A program made the position numbers and the translations under genes. Below are positions 1 to 8,630 of a stretch of DNA of 64,000 nt, piece after piece. The notes beneath the pieces were generated by a model. That model did no database searches and was not told where the DNA came from. It was given only the letters and a program-made list of their open reading frames with translations. Source of the stretch: Clostridia bacterium (GTDB lineage: Bacteria > Bacillota > Clostridia > Oscillospirales > CAG-382); contig JAFYKY010000017.1 of NCBI GenBank assembly GCA_017537345.1, forward strand, positions 124,001 through 188,000, in the 5' to 3' direction. Position 1 is the stretch's first letter; each line of letters begins with the position of its first letter.

Positions 1-2030
1 CCACCGGCTCTCTTGACGATACCGTGCTTCGTGATCTTGATGAAAAGCTCCGTGCATACCGCGCAGTAGAGCAGAGACGAGAAGAAGTCCGCCGTCTTAT
101 AACCGAGCAGGAAAAAATGACGGATGAAATAAACGCAGCTTTGGATAAAGCAGTGACCGTTGCGGAAATAGACGATATTTACTGTCCTTACCGTCCCAAG
201 CGCAAGACCCGCGCTTCCGTTGCGGCAGATGCAGGGCTCACACCTCTTTCCGAGCTTATGCTGGCGCAGGAAAAGGATGTGGATATCGTTGCGGAAGCGG
301 AAAAATATCTTAATCCGGAAAAGAAAATAAACACCGCAGAAGACGCGCTTCACGGTGCTATGGATATTATTGCCGAAGGCGTTTCTGATAACGCATCCTT
401 CCGTAAATGGATACGTGAATATACTATGAAAAACGGCTTCCTCGCCACAAAGGCAAAGACGGAGGAGGACAGCGTTTACCGTATGTATTACGACAGAAGC
501 GAGCCTCTTAAAAAGCTGGTTTCCCACCGTATTCTGGCTATTGACCGCGGAGAAAAAGAAGGTTTTCTTTCTGTCAAGGTGGATGTAGATAAGGATTATA
601 TCGAAGGATATCTTATAGGACAGACCGTTTCCAAGCAGGTATGCTCCTCTACCCAGTATGTGAAAGACGCAGTTATAGACGGTTATGAAAGACTTATCGC
701 CCCCTCTATTCAGAACGAAGTGAGAAGCGATATCACCGCATCCGCCCAGGAGCAGGCGATAAAGGTGTTTGGAGAAAACCTGCGCAATCTTTTGATGCAG
801 GCTCCCGTAAAGGGCAAGGTAGTAATGGGCTTTGACCCTGCGTACAGAACCGGCTGTAAAATCGCTGTTGTTGGTGAAAACGGCGAGGTTCTGGATACCA
901 CCGTGGTATATCCCACTCCTCCCCAGAACCGTACCGAGGACGCAGAGCGTGTTCTTTCCGCTTTGGTAAAGAAATACGGTATTGATATAATTTCTATCGG
1001 TAACGGTACTGCAAGCAAGGAAAGCGAAATTTTCGTTTCTTCGCTTCTTCCCAAGCTCAACCGTCCCGTAAGCTATATTATGACTAACGAAGCAGGTGCT
1101 TCCGTTTATTCCGCATCCAAACTGGGCGCAGAAGAATTCCCGCAGTTTGACGTTTCCTTGCGCAGCGCCGTATCTATCGCCCGCCGTGTGCAGGACCCTC
1201 TTGCGGAGCTTGTAAAGATCGACCCCAAAGCTATCGGCGTGGGACAGTATCAGCATGATATGAACCCCAAGGAGCTTTCCGCTTCTCTTGACGGCGTGGT
1301 GGAGGATGCTGTTTCCTCTGTTGGTGTAGACCTTAACTCCGCTTCAGTTTCTCTCCTTTCCCGTGTTGCGGGTATTTCCTCCAAAACGGCAAAGGCTATA
1401 TACGATTACAGAAATGAAAACCGCCTTTTTAATTCCCGTGAAGAATTAAAAAAAGTAAAGGGAATAGGTGATAAGGCCTTTACCCAGTGCGCAGGCTTTT
1501 TGCGTGTTTCCGAAAGCGCAGAGGTGCTGGATAATACCGCCGTCCACCCCGAAAGCTATGAATCTGCCCGTGCGCTTCTTAAAAAGCTGGGCTACAGCGA
1601 GCAGGATGTAAGAGAGCGCAAGCTTGAGGATATTAAAGCAAAGGCTAACCTTGTAGGTCTGGATTCTTTGGCAGAGTCTATCGGTGTAGGCGTACCTACG
1701 CTTACTGATATGATGAACGAGCTTACTAAGCCGGGACGCGATCCCCGTGATGAACTTCCCAAGCCTATCCTTCGTACCGACGCTATGGATATTTCCTCCC
1801 TTAAGCCCGGTATGGAATTTGTGGGTACGGTACGTAACGTTGCGGATTTCGGCGCATTCGTGGATATCGGCGTGCATCAGGACGGTCTGGTTCATATTTC
1901 CAAGCTGGCAAAAGGCTTCGTGCGCAGAGCGCAGGATGCCACTAAGGTAGGGGAGATAATCAAGGTCCGCGTTATCGAAGTGGACGTTGCCAAAAAACGC
2001 ATTTCTCTTGAACGCGTTTTTGAAAAATAA
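1..2030 (+). CDS. tex: Tex-family S1 RNA-binding transcription accessory protein, 5' end outside the window
   Basis: The frame is open from base 3 with no in-window start needed: TGSLDD precedes the first GTG and matches the N-terminal region of Tex, so the true start lies upstream. About 675 residues are present; the family is usually near 720. Seen in order: a helical N-terminal region, a YqgF-like RNase H fold (GFDPAYRTGCK), a helix-hairpin-helix region (VKGIGDKAFTQCAGFLR), and a C-terminal S1 domain (GTVRNVADFGAFVDIGVHQD). Tex proteins bind nucleic acid in the cytoplasm and influence transcription and gene expression broadly; the exact role here is inferred from the family. The gene ends directly before the hyd promoter, with no terminator between them. 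Confidence 0.95.
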   Translation, partial: TGSLDDTVLRDLDEKLRAYRAVEQRREEVRRLITEQEKMTDEINAALDKAVTVAEIDDIYCPYRPKRKTRASVAADAGLTPLSELMLAQEKDVDIVAEAEKYLNPEKKINTAEDALHGAMDIIAEGVSDNASFRKWIREYTMKNGFLATKAKTEEDSVYRMYYDRSEPLKKLVSHRILAIDRGEKEGFLSVKVDVDKDYIEGYLIGQTVSKQVCSSTQYVKDAVIDGYERLIAPSIQNEVRSDITASAQEQAIKVFGENLRNLLMQAPVKGKVVMGFDPAYRTGCKIAVVGENGEVLDTTVVYPTPPQNRTEDAERVLSALVKKYGIDIISIGNGTASKESEIFVSSLLPKLNRPVSYIMTNEAGASVYSASKLGAEEFPQFDVSLRSAVSIARRVQDPLAELVKIDPKAIGVGQYQHDMNPKELSASLDGVVEDAVSSVGVDLNSASVSLLSRVAGISSKTAKAIYDYRNENRLFNSREELKKVKGIGDKAFTQCAGFLRVSESAEVLDNTAVHPESYESARALLKKLGYSEQDVRERKLEDIKAKANLVGLDSLAESIGVGVPTLTDMMNELTKPGRDPRDELPKPILRTDAMDISSLKPGMEFVGTVRNVADFGAFVDIGVHQDGLVHISKLAKGFVRRAQDATKVGEIIKVRVIEVDVAKKRISLERVFEK

Positions 2031-2060
2031 TTGACAATACGTATTAAAATATAGTATAAT
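2031..2060 (+). promoter_or_regulatory. Promoter of the hyd maturation operon
   Basis: TTGACA at 2031-2036 and TATAAT at 2055-2060, 18 bases apart, beginning immediately after the tex stop codon. It reads into the leader before the TM1266-like gene. Confidence 0.8.
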
Positions 2061-2080
2061 ATCCTATCCTGACAGAAAGA

Positions 2081-2165
2081 TTTGCTCTGACTGAAAGGCA
2101 AAGGTAAGAAATATATCCATATTCTTTTGCCGCGCCTTTCTTTTTGAAAGAGCGCGGTATTTTTT
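2081..2165 (+). promoter_or_regulatory. Leader with intrinsic terminator ahead of the hyd operon (candidate attenuator)
   Basis: A strong hairpin (CCGCGC 2130-2135 with GCGCGG 2152-2157, extended by CTTTC 2136-2140 with GAAAG 2146-2150 around a bulged A2151) is followed by TATTTTTT that runs straight into the ATG at 2166. Upstream, GCAAA 2098-2102 can pair either with TTTGC 2081-2085 or, as GGCAAA 2097-2102, with TTTGCC 2126-2131. The latter pairing would take C2130-C2131 from the base of the terminator. The layout is that of a transcription attenuator, but no known riboswitch class was recognised. The only purine-rich ribosome-binding candidate (GAAAGAG) lies in the 3' arm of the hairpin. 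Confidence 0.6.
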
Positions 2166-2423
2166 ATGGAAACGAGAATTGCAGTAATAAGTATAATTGT
2201 GGAAAACAGCGAGTCTGCGGAAAAGATAAACTCTATACTCCACGAATACGGTGAATACATTATCGGCAGAATGGGTATTCCTTACCGCCGCAGAGGTGTG
2301 AGTGTTATCAGTATCGCTATGGAAGCGCCTCAGAATACCGTTGCCGCCCTTTCCGGTAAGATCGGAAAAATAGACGGCGTAAGCGTAAAGACCGCATATT
2401 CGGGAGCCGTTTTCAATGACTGA
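2166..2423 (+). CDS. TM1266-family iron-only hydrogenase system regulator
   Basis: This 85-residue protein has the small ferredoxin-like (ACT/NikR-C type) pattern of the TM1266 family, with the hallmark stretch ILHEYGEYIIGRMGIPYRRR followed by ISIAMEAP. The family is named a putative regulator because it sits with [FeFe]-hydrogenase maturases; its molecular role is not settled. It is first in the operon and overlaps hydE by eight bases, which supports co-translation. The ATG lies at the end of the leader terminator's U tract, and no good Shine-Dalgarno sequence is visible outside the hairpin. The start is supported by the family's usual MExRIxVISIIVE beginning. Confidence 0.85.
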   Translation: METRIAVISIIVENSESAEKINSILHEYGEYIIGRMGIPYRRRGVSVISIAMEAPQNTVAALSGKIGKIDGVSVKTAYSGAVFND

Positions 2424-3456
2424 ACTTGCATTTAAGCTTTTAAAAGAAAAAAAGCTTTCCCAAAAGGAATATAAAAACCTTATTTCTACTTATACTGCGG
2501 AGGACGCAGATGTGCTGGCAAAGGAAGCCTGCCGTATACGGGACGAAGTGTACGGGAAAAAGGTTTTTATCCGCGGACTTATAGAAATAAGCAACATTTG
2601 CAAAAACGATTGTTATTATTGCGGTATAAGAAAAAGCAATGCCCACTGTGTCCGTTACCGTCTTACCCACGAAGAGATACTAGAATGCTGTGAAGAGGGC
2701 TATAAATTGGGCTTCCGCACCTTCGTGCTTCAGGGCGGTGAGGACGGATACTATACCGATGATATTTTGTGCGGTATAGTAAGCGATATTAAAAAACGCT
2801 ATCCCGATTGCGCTGTCACCTTATCGTTGGGTGAAAGGACCTACGAAAGCTATCTTGCCCTTTTTAACGCAGGGGCAGACAGATATCTTCTCCGCCACGA
2901 AACAGCGGATACAGAGCATTACAGCCGCCTTCATCCAAAGGAACTCACCTTTGAAAACCGTATGCGCTGTCTTAATGATCTGCGTGATATCGGTTATCAG
3001 GTAGGTGCGGGATTTATGGTGGGAAGCCCATACCAGACTGTGGATCACATAGCAAAAGACCTTTGCTTTATTCAGGATTTTAAGCCGGATATGTGCGGTA
3101 TCGGTCCTTTTATCCCGCATAAGGATACACCATTCGGTGATTTTTCCGGTGGAAGTGCCGACCTTACCTGCTTTTTGCTTTCGGTAATACGCATTATACA
3201 TCCCTGCGTGCTTCTTCCCGCCACTACTGCATTGGGTACTGTTTCTGAAGACGGAAGGGAAAGAGGTATTCTTTCCGGCGCAAACGTAGTAATGCCCAAT
3301 TTATCACCTGCGTCTGTACGCAAAAAATACCAGCTATACAATAACAAGCTTTCTGACGGAGCCGAATCCGCCCAATGCTTGCAACAACTCAAAGAACGTG
3401 TCGCTTTAACCGGCTGTGAAATAACGGTTGACCGAGGCGACGTTAAGAAAGGATAA
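2416..3456 (+). CDS. hydE: [FeFe] hydrogenase H-cluster radical SAM maturase HydE
   Basis: HydE is a 346-residue radical SAM enzyme taking part in building the diiron subcluster of the [FeFe]-hydrogenase H-cluster. The CxxxCxxC cluster motif is at C62, C66 and C69 (ICKNDCYYC), followed by the YxLxxEEI and VLQGGED regions typical of HydE/BioB-like barrels. HydE is known to act on a HydG-derived iron complex. The length fits the family (about 350). The gene overlaps the regulator upstream and is five bases from hydG, so hydE and hydG are almost certainly co-transcribed. Confidence 0.93.
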   Translation: MTELAFKLLKEKKLSQKEYKNLISTYTAEDADVLAKEACRIRDEVYGKKVFIRGLIEISNICKNDCYYCGIRKSNAHCVRYRLTHEEILECCEEGYKLGFRTFVLQGGEDGYYTDDILCGIVSDIKKRYPDCAVTLSLGERTYESYLALFNAGADRYLLRHETADTEHYSRLHPKELTFENRMRCLNDLRDIGYQVGAGFMVGSPYQTVDHIAKDLCFIQDFKPDMCGIGPFIPHKDTPFGDFSGGSADLTCFLLSVIRIIHPCVLLPATTALGTVSEDGRERGILSGANVVMPNLSPASVRKKYQLYNNKLSDGAESAQCLQQLKERVALTGCEITVDRGDVKKG

Positions 3457-3461
3457 ATATT

Positions 3462-4910
3462 ATGGCAAATTATAATCCCGCATCGTTGGATCCCGCTGAG
3501 TTTATCAATAACGAGGAGATTCTGGCTACGATCGAATATGCGGAGCAAAACAAAAACAACATTCCTCTTATAGATTCCATCCTGCAAAAGGCACGCCCCG
3601 TTAAAAACGGAAACGGTTGTACTTGCCAAGGACTTACCCACAGAGAGGCATCCGTGCTTCTTGCTTGCGATATTCCCGAAAAGATAGAGGAGATATACAA
3701 GATAGCAGAGGAGATCAAGCAAGCATTTTACGGAAACCGTATAGTTATTTTCGCTCCTCTCTATTTGTCCAACTACTGCGTAAACGGCTGTGTTTACTGC
3801 CCTTATCACCTTAAAAACAAGCATATCGCCCGTAAAAAGCTTACACAGCAAGAGGTAGAAGCAGAGGTTATCGCTTTGCAGGATATGGGACATAAGCGTC
3901 TTGCCATAGAAGCAGGGGAGGATCCCAAGAACAATCCTATCGAATACATACTTGAATGTATAAACACCATTTACAGCGTTAAGCACAAAAACGGAGCTAT
4001 CCGCAGAGTAAACGTAAATATTGCCGCTACTACCGTGGAAAACTACCGCAAGCTTAAGGACGCCGGTATCGGCACCTACATTCTGTTCCAGGAAACATAC
4101 CACAAGGAAAGCTATTTAAAGCTTCACCCCACGGGACCCAAGCACGATTACGATTACCACACCACCGCAATGGACAGAGCTATGGAGGGCGGTATTGACG
4201 ACGTGGGACTTGGTGTTCTCTTCGGGCTTGAACTGTATAAATACGAGTTCGCAGGTCTGCTTATGCATGCGGAACATCTTGAGGCGGCTCACGGTGTAGG
4301 ACCTCACACTATAAGCGTACCCAGATTAAAGCGGGCTGATGATATCGATCCCGATGAATTCGATAACGGTATTTCCGATGAAATGTTTGCAAAGATCACT
4401 GCCTGCATTCGCCTTGCCGTGCCTTATACCGGTATCATTATTTCCACCCGTGAAACAGAGGAAACCCGCAGTAAACTCCTACGCTTGGGTGTTTCTCAGG
4501 TAAGCGGCGGATCCCGTACCTCTGTCGGCGGTTATACCACAGAAGAGCGTCCTCACGATACTGAGCAGTTTGACGTATCCGACCAACGATCTTTGGATGA
4601 AGTGGTTAAGTGGCTTATGGACAACGGACACATTCCTTCCTTCTGTACCGCTTGCTACAGAGAGGGCAGAACGGGCGACCGTTTTATGAGCCTTTGCAAA
4701 TCGGGACAGATAATCAACTGCTGTCATCCCAACGCACTTATGACACTTTCCGAATATCTTGAAGACTACGCTTCCCCCGAAACCAAGGCTGTGGGCTACA
4801 AGATGGTAGAAACCGAGCTTGAAAAGATAACCAATTTTAAAGTAAAAGATATAGCAATTCAGAATATTACGGATATCCGTGCTTCCAACAGACGTGATTT
4901 CCGCTTCTGA
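3462..4910 (+). CDS. hydG: [FeFe] hydrogenase H-cluster radical SAM maturase HydG
   Basis: HydG is a tyrosine lyase that cleaves tyrosine to p-cresol and dehydroglycine and produces the CO and CN ligands of the H-cluster. The radical SAM cysteines are C106, C110 and C113 (YCVNGCVYC). A second cysteine group near the C terminus (FCTACYREG, then CKSGQIINCC) fits the auxiliary-cluster domain that separates HydG from ThiH. The 482-residue length is normal for HydG. It follows hydE by five bases and precedes hydF by thirteen. The ATG at 3462 gives the family's usual N terminus, which is rich in ExxI helices. Confidence 0.95.
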   Translation: MANYNPASLDPAEFINNEEILATIEYAEQNKNNIPLIDSILQKARPVKNGNGCTCQGLTHREASVLLACDIPEKIEEIYKIAEEIKQAFYGNRIVIFAPLYLSNYCVNGCVYCPYHLKNKHIARKKLTQQEVEAEVIALQDMGHKRLAIEAGEDPKNNPIEYILECINTIYSVKHKNGAIRRVNVNIAATTVENYRKLKDAGIGTYILFQETYHKESYLKLHPTGPKHDYDYHTTAMDRAMEGGIDDVGLGVLFGLELYKYEFAGLLMHAEHLEAAHGVGPHTISVPRLKRADDIDPDEFDNGISDEMFAKITACIRLAVPYTGIIISTRETEETRSKLLRLGVSQVSGGSRTSVGGYTTEERPHDTEQFDVSDQRSLDEVVKWLMDNGHIPSFCTACYREGRTGDRFMSLCKSGQIINCCHPNALMTLSEYLEDYASPETKAVGYKMVETELEKITNFKVKDIAIQNITDIRASNRRDFRF

Positions 4911-4923
4911 TAGGAGAAAATAT

Positions 4924-6117
4924 ATGTCTTTAAACCAAACTGTTTCGGGAGAAAGATTGCATATAGGCTTTTTCGGGAAAAGAAACGCAGGTAAATCCAG
5001 CCTTGTAAATGCTGTTACGGGGCAGGAGCTTTCCGTGGTTTCTGATGTGGCGGGCACCACCACAGACCCCGTTAAAAAGGCAATGGAGCTTTTTCCCATA
5101 GGACCGGTGCTTATTACCGATACTCCCGGATTTGACGATATCGGCGATCTAGGCGAAAAGCGTGTGGAAAAAACCTTGCGTACCCTTGCTTCCACCGATC
5201 TTGCGGTGCTTGTTGTTGACGGAACCGCAGGCTTTACTCCAGAAGACGAGCAAGTGCTTGCCTTGATAAAAGAACGGGGCGTGCCCTATCTGGTGGTGTA
5301 TACAAAAGCCGATCTGGGCAAAGCAAATATTACTCACGATGGTGTTTCGGTTTCTTCTCAAACCGGCGAAAATATAGAAACGCTTAAAACTCTATTGGGA
5401 AAATCCAAAGTAAAAAAGCAGGAAAAATATATTCTGCGGGATCTGGTTTCGGAAGGGGATACGGTAGTGCTGGTTATGCCTATCGACGAATCCGCCCCCA
5501 AGGGAAGACTTATCCTCCCTCAGCAACAAACCTTAAGAGAACTTTTGGATAACCATTGTATTCCCGTTTGCTGTCAGGATACGGAAGTTAAAGCAACGCT
5601 TGCCGCTTTGAAAAATCCGCCCAAGCTTGTTATAACCGATTCCCAAGCCTTCGGCAGAGTTTCAAAGGATGTGCCCGAGGATGTTATGTTAACCTCTTTT
5701 TCCATACTTTTTGCCCGTTATAAAGGAGATCTGCTTTCCCTTGTTTCGGGAGCAAAAGCGTTAAAAGGCTTGAAGGACGGCGACAAAGTGCTTATCTCCG
5801 AAGGCTGTACCCACCACCGCCAGTGCGGTGATATAGGCAGTGTGAAGATACCCGCATGGATACGTAAATACACAAACGCGGAGCCTGAACTCGTTTTTTC
5901 TTCGGGAAATGATTTTCCCAAGGATCTGTCGCAGTTTTCTCTGGTTATCCATTGCGGCGGATGTATGCTTAACGAAACCGAGATGGGGTACAGAATGTCC
6001 CTTGCAAAACAGCAGGGAATACCAATGGTCAACTACGGTGTCGCCATCGCTTGTATGAACGGTATCTTAAAGCGAAGCCTTGAACCGTTTCCCGAAGCTT
6101 TGTGCTTACTCGAATAA
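4924..6117 (+). CDS. hydF: [FeFe] hydrogenase H-cluster maturation GTPase HydF
   Basis: HydF is the scaffold GTPase on which the diiron subcluster precursor is assembled and from which it is delivered to HydA. The P loop GKRNAGKS is at residues 18-25, the G3 motif DTPG at 66-69, and TKAD supplies the G4 motif. The C-terminal cluster ligands are visible as CTHHRQCGD and, later, IHCGGC. The start was chosen at 4924 because AGGAGAAA lies a few bases upstream, just after the hydG stop. A longer in-frame start at 4879 lies inside hydG and adds fifteen residues that look unrelated. The product is 397 residues, a normal length. Confidence 0.93.
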   Translation: MSLNQTVSGERLHIGFFGKRNAGKSSLVNAVTGQELSVVSDVAGTTTDPVKKAMELFPIGPVLITDTPGFDDIGDLGEKRVEKTLRTLASTDLAVLVVDGTAGFTPEDEQVLALIKERGVPYLVVYTKADLGKANITHDGVSVSSQTGENIETLKTLLGKSKVKKQEKYILRDLVSEGDTVVLVMPIDESAPKGRLILPQQQTLRELLDNHCIPVCCQDTEVKATLAALKNPPKLVITDSQAFGRVSKDVPEDVMLTSFSILFARYKGDLLSLVSGAKALKGLKDGDKVLISEGCTHHRQCGDIGSVKIPAWIRKYTNAEPELVFSSGNDFPKDLSQFSLVIHCGGCMLNETEMGYRMSLAKQQGIPMVNYGVAIACMNGILKRSLEPFPEALCLLE

Positions 6118-6122
6118 ATTAG

Positions 6123-6156
6123 AAGGTGTCCGAATTATGTTAACGGACACCTTTTT
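6123..6156 (+). terminator. Rho-independent terminator of the hyd operon
   Basis: AAGGTGTCCG 6123-6132 pairs with CGGACACCTT 6144-6153 and is followed by further T residues, directly after hydF. Confidence 0.85.
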
Positions 6157-6208
6157 CTTAATTACCAAAACTCTCTTATAGAGCGAGCTTTTCTCGACAA
6201 CGAGGGTG

Positions 6209-6263
6209 TTGTGTGCTGTAATGAATTTGTGCTATACTACATGCGGAAGCAAGAGCTCGGCTT
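6209..6263 (+). promoter_or_regulatory. Promoter and palindrome of the first XRE regulator
   Basis: TTGTGT 6209-6214 and TATACT 6233-6238 (18-base spacer). The imperfect palindrome AAGCAAGAGCTCGGCTT at 6247-6263 covers the expected transcription start. It has AAGC/GCTT half-sites around a GAGCTC core. It is a candidate autoregulatory operator. Confidence 0.5.
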
Positions 6264-6286
6264 ACTAATATAAATGAGGAATTGAT

Positions 6287-7336
6287 ATGAACGATATAGG
6301 AAAAAGAATAAAAGAGCTGCGAAAGAAAAATGATTTCACGCAAGAGAAATTGGCAGATTTTCTCGGCGTAAGTTATAAGGCGGTTTCAAAGTGGGAGTGC
6401 GGTGTTTCCGTTCCCGATATCTCGCTTATCATCTCACTTGCAAAGTTATTCCGTGTTTCTACCGATGATTTGCTTGGCGTAAATGTTGCGGATGAAGATG
6501 CACGTCGTGATGAGATCGAAGCTATGTATAAGAAAACTTGGGAAACGGGGGATTTGGAAGAACGTCACCGTGTTGCAAAGATTGGAGTTGCTGAATTTCC
6601 CGGTGATATGAAGTATGTGGGTTGGCTTGGCTGGACAACGGCAATGCTCTCGTTCTCGTATGCGGATGATGAAACGTATAGGGCAGAACAAGAAAAAGCT
6701 ATCAAACTATTTGAACGTGTAATCGAAAATGCTATGGATGAACGTATCAAAGCAAGTGCTATCCAAGGAATCGTACAGTATCTTTCATTCAGAGGGCGGG
6801 ATGCTGAAGCGTTCGAATATGCAAAACAGTATCCCGAAAACTATTCTATGAGCAGAGAAGATGTTATGCTGACTTGTCTGCATGGCGAAGAAAAAAAGAT
6901 CCTTACTCAGAAAATGCTTGATAGACATCTATCGGATATGTTGAATCTTATTGAATGTAAATCTATGGAGGCTTGTATTGCTCAAGAGCAGGTTATCAAT
7001 GCAATAATTCCTGATGGAAATTATCTGTATTATAATACTTTCCTTGTTGACAACTATGTTTCTCGCGCTGTATTCTATATGAGAGATAACGAAACGGAAA
7101 AAGCGATGGATGCTTTGAAAACAGCTCACAAATTTGCCATTGATTACGATTCATTCTTGAGCGATCATCAGACATATCGTTTTACGAGTCCGTTCCTTAA
7201 TGCAGAGGAACGCAATACTGCAGATATATGCCGTTCCGGGACCTCTACACATAAGGAAGATCTTATCGAACGTGTGAAACGCTCGGGTTTTGATGCACTC
7301 AAAGACCGTGAAGATTTTAAAGCACTATTAAAGTAA
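6287..7336 (+). CDS. XRE-family transcriptional regulator with TPR-like C-terminal region
   Basis: The N-terminal 65 residues form a classic Cro/CI helix-turn-helix: GKRIKELRKKNDFTQEKLADFLGVSYKAVSKWECG. The remaining 280 residues are helical and TPR-like, as in many Clostridial XRE proteins of about 340-360 residues whose ligand is unknown. It is a cytoplasmic DNA-binding protein. It is the first of four paralogues in the window (7494, 10022 and 44610 are the others). It is monocistronic, with its own promoter, palindrome and terminator. The ATG at 6287 is preceded by a weak GAGGAA site. Target genes cannot be read from the sequence. Confidence 0.85.
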   Translation: MNDIGKRIKELRKKNDFTQEKLADFLGVSYKAVSKWECGVSVPDISLIISLAKLFRVSTDDLLGVNVADEDARRDEIEAMYKKTWETGDLEERHRVAKIGVAEFPGDMKYVGWLGWTTAMLSFSYADDETYRAEQEKAIKLFERVIENAMDERIKASAIQGIVQYLSFRGRDAEAFEYAKQYPENYSMSREDVMLTCLHGEEKKILTQKMLDRHLSDMLNLIECKSMEACIAQEQVINAIIPDGNYLYYNTFLVDNYVSRAVFYMRDNETEKAMDALKTAHKFAIDYDSFLSDHQTYRFTSPFLNAEERNTADICRSGTSTHKEDLIERVKRSGFDALKDREDFKALLK

Positions 7337-7346
7337 ATATGTAATT

Positions 7347-7381
7347 AAGGAACCGTGCGGAGACTTGTACGGTTCCTTTTC
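7347..7381 (+). terminator. Rho-independent terminator
   Basis: AAGGAACCGT 7347-7356 pairs with ACGGTTCCTT 7369-7378, followed by TTCT. Confidence 0.8.
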
Positions 7382-7425
7382 TCAATTCGGTTGAGCTTCT
7401 CAATGAAAATTATAAATTTCGGTTA

Positions 7426-7467
7426 TTGTTTTACCATAATGTTTTGATATAATAAAATCGTAGCTAC
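7426..7467 (+). promoter_or_regulatory. Promoter and palindrome of the second XRE regulator
   Basis: TTGTTT 7426-7431 and TATAAT 7448-7453. The perfect eight-base palindrome GTAGCTAC at 7460-7467 sits at the expected start site. Its AGCT core is shared with the palindromes of the neighbouring paralogues. Confidence 0.45.
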
Positions 7468-7493
7468 AATAATTTGAGAAAGGAAAAACAATT

Positions 7494-8573
7494 ATGGACG
7501 TTAGTCTTGCAGATAAATTAAAAGAACTTCGTAAAGCAAAAAAGATATCCCAAGAAAAGCTCGCCGAATATCTCGGCGTATCTTATCAAGCGGTGAGCAA
7601 ATGGGAAAACGGCGTTACTTCTCCCGATGTTTTGTTGCTTCCGGATATCGCTCGATATTATGGAATTACTGTTGATGAGCTTTTGCAGGTAGAAAAGCTC
7701 GACGAGAGAGATTATTTCGAAGAATGTAGCCGACGCTCTGAAGAACTGTTCCGGGACGGTAAAAGAGAAGAAATTATTCCGATCTGGCTGGAAGCGTACA
7801 AAAAGATGCCGAACAATGCCGAAGTGAAGGAAATGCTGATGTCGGTTTATTTCGATACTGATAAGGTGAAATATCAGAAGGAAATCATAGAACTCGGCAC
7901 AGAACTGTACAACACACAAAATGATGATATGCTGGACAGCTACTTCAAAGGGCAGGCAATCGGACAGATATCACGTACTTATTACGAAAACGGAAATGTG
8001 GAAAAAGCAAAGGAATGGGTCAGAAAAGCACATTCGATTATGCACTCTCAGGAAATGATGTTTATGCAGATCGAAGAAAACGAAGAATGGCTGGTCGGTG
8101 ATTTCCGTTTTGCAAACCACTGGTATTTTGATAAACTGTTCTATATGGCGATGCGGCTGAATCAGGTAGGAGTAAAAAACTTTGGAGAAGATTACGTTCA
8201 GAAAGTCGAAAAAGCAGTCGCGGATATCTACGAAACCGTATTTCCGGAGGATGACATGGGGTTTGAAACCCTGCAGCATCTCTGTATTCTGCACCAGTGC
8301 GTTGCGGAAGACGAAACGGTTCTCGGAAAAGATGAAGCGATTATAAGAAAGCATCTTTCGCGTGCGGTGGAATGTGCCGTTAAGTCAAGGACAGTGAAAG
8401 CGCATGTGCTTACGCATCCGTTGGTGTACGGTTGGAAGGTCGCAGATGGTCCATCCGATAACATGCAGCTTGTTCGAAATTTGAGATCAGAGTTGATGTG
8501 GGAATGCTTTGACGAATACCGGAGCAAAGATTGGTTCATTGGTTTGGTTTCACAACTTGAAAACATCGAATAA
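7494..8573 (+). CDS. XRE-family transcriptional regulator with TPR-like C-terminal region
   Basis: This 359-residue paralogue of the preceding gene has the HTH DKLKELRKAKKISQEKLAEYLGVSYQAVSKWENG, followed by a long helical region that probably forms TPR-like repeats. A good ribosome-binding site (GAAAGGAAA) precedes the ATG. The recognition-helix region (YQAVSKWENGVTSPDV) differs from that of the 6287 gene (YKAVSKWECGVSVPDI), so the two proteins may bind different operators. The gene stands alone between two terminators. Its regulated genes and signal are not deducible from the sequence. Confidence 0.85.
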   Translation: MDVSLADKLKELRKAKKISQEKLAEYLGVSYQAVSKWENGVTSPDVLLLPDIARYYGITVDELLQVEKLDERDYFEECSRRSEELFRDGKREEIIPIWLEAYKKMPNNAEVKEMLMSVYFDTDKVKYQKEIIELGTELYNTQNDDMLDSYFKGQAIGQISRTYYENGNVEKAKEWVRKAHSIMHSQEMMFMQIEENEEWLVGDFRFANHWYFDKLFYMAMRLNQVGVKNFGEDYVQKVEKAVADIYETVFPEDDMGFETLQHLCILHQCVAEDETVLGKDEAIIRKHLSRAVECAVKSRTVKAHVLTHPLVYGWKVADGPSDNMQLVRNLRSELMWECFDEYRSKDWFIGLVSQLENIE

Positions 8574-8600
8574 TATCGTTCAAGGGAATGACGAACGTCA

Positions 8601-8630
8601 AAAACCGCCCGTTATACGGGCGGTTTGTTA
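8601..8630. terminator. Bidirectional terminator between convergent genes
   Basis: AAACCGCCCG pairs with CGGGCGGTTT (about 8602-8626) between the XRE gene on the plus strand and the PAP2 gene on the minus strand. Confidence 0.75.

Noticed and set aside
2031..6117. Expectation of a hydrogenase catalytic subunit (hydA) beside the maturases
   Set aside because: No H-cluster cysteine motifs were found in any frame of the window; the enzyme must be encoded elsewhere.
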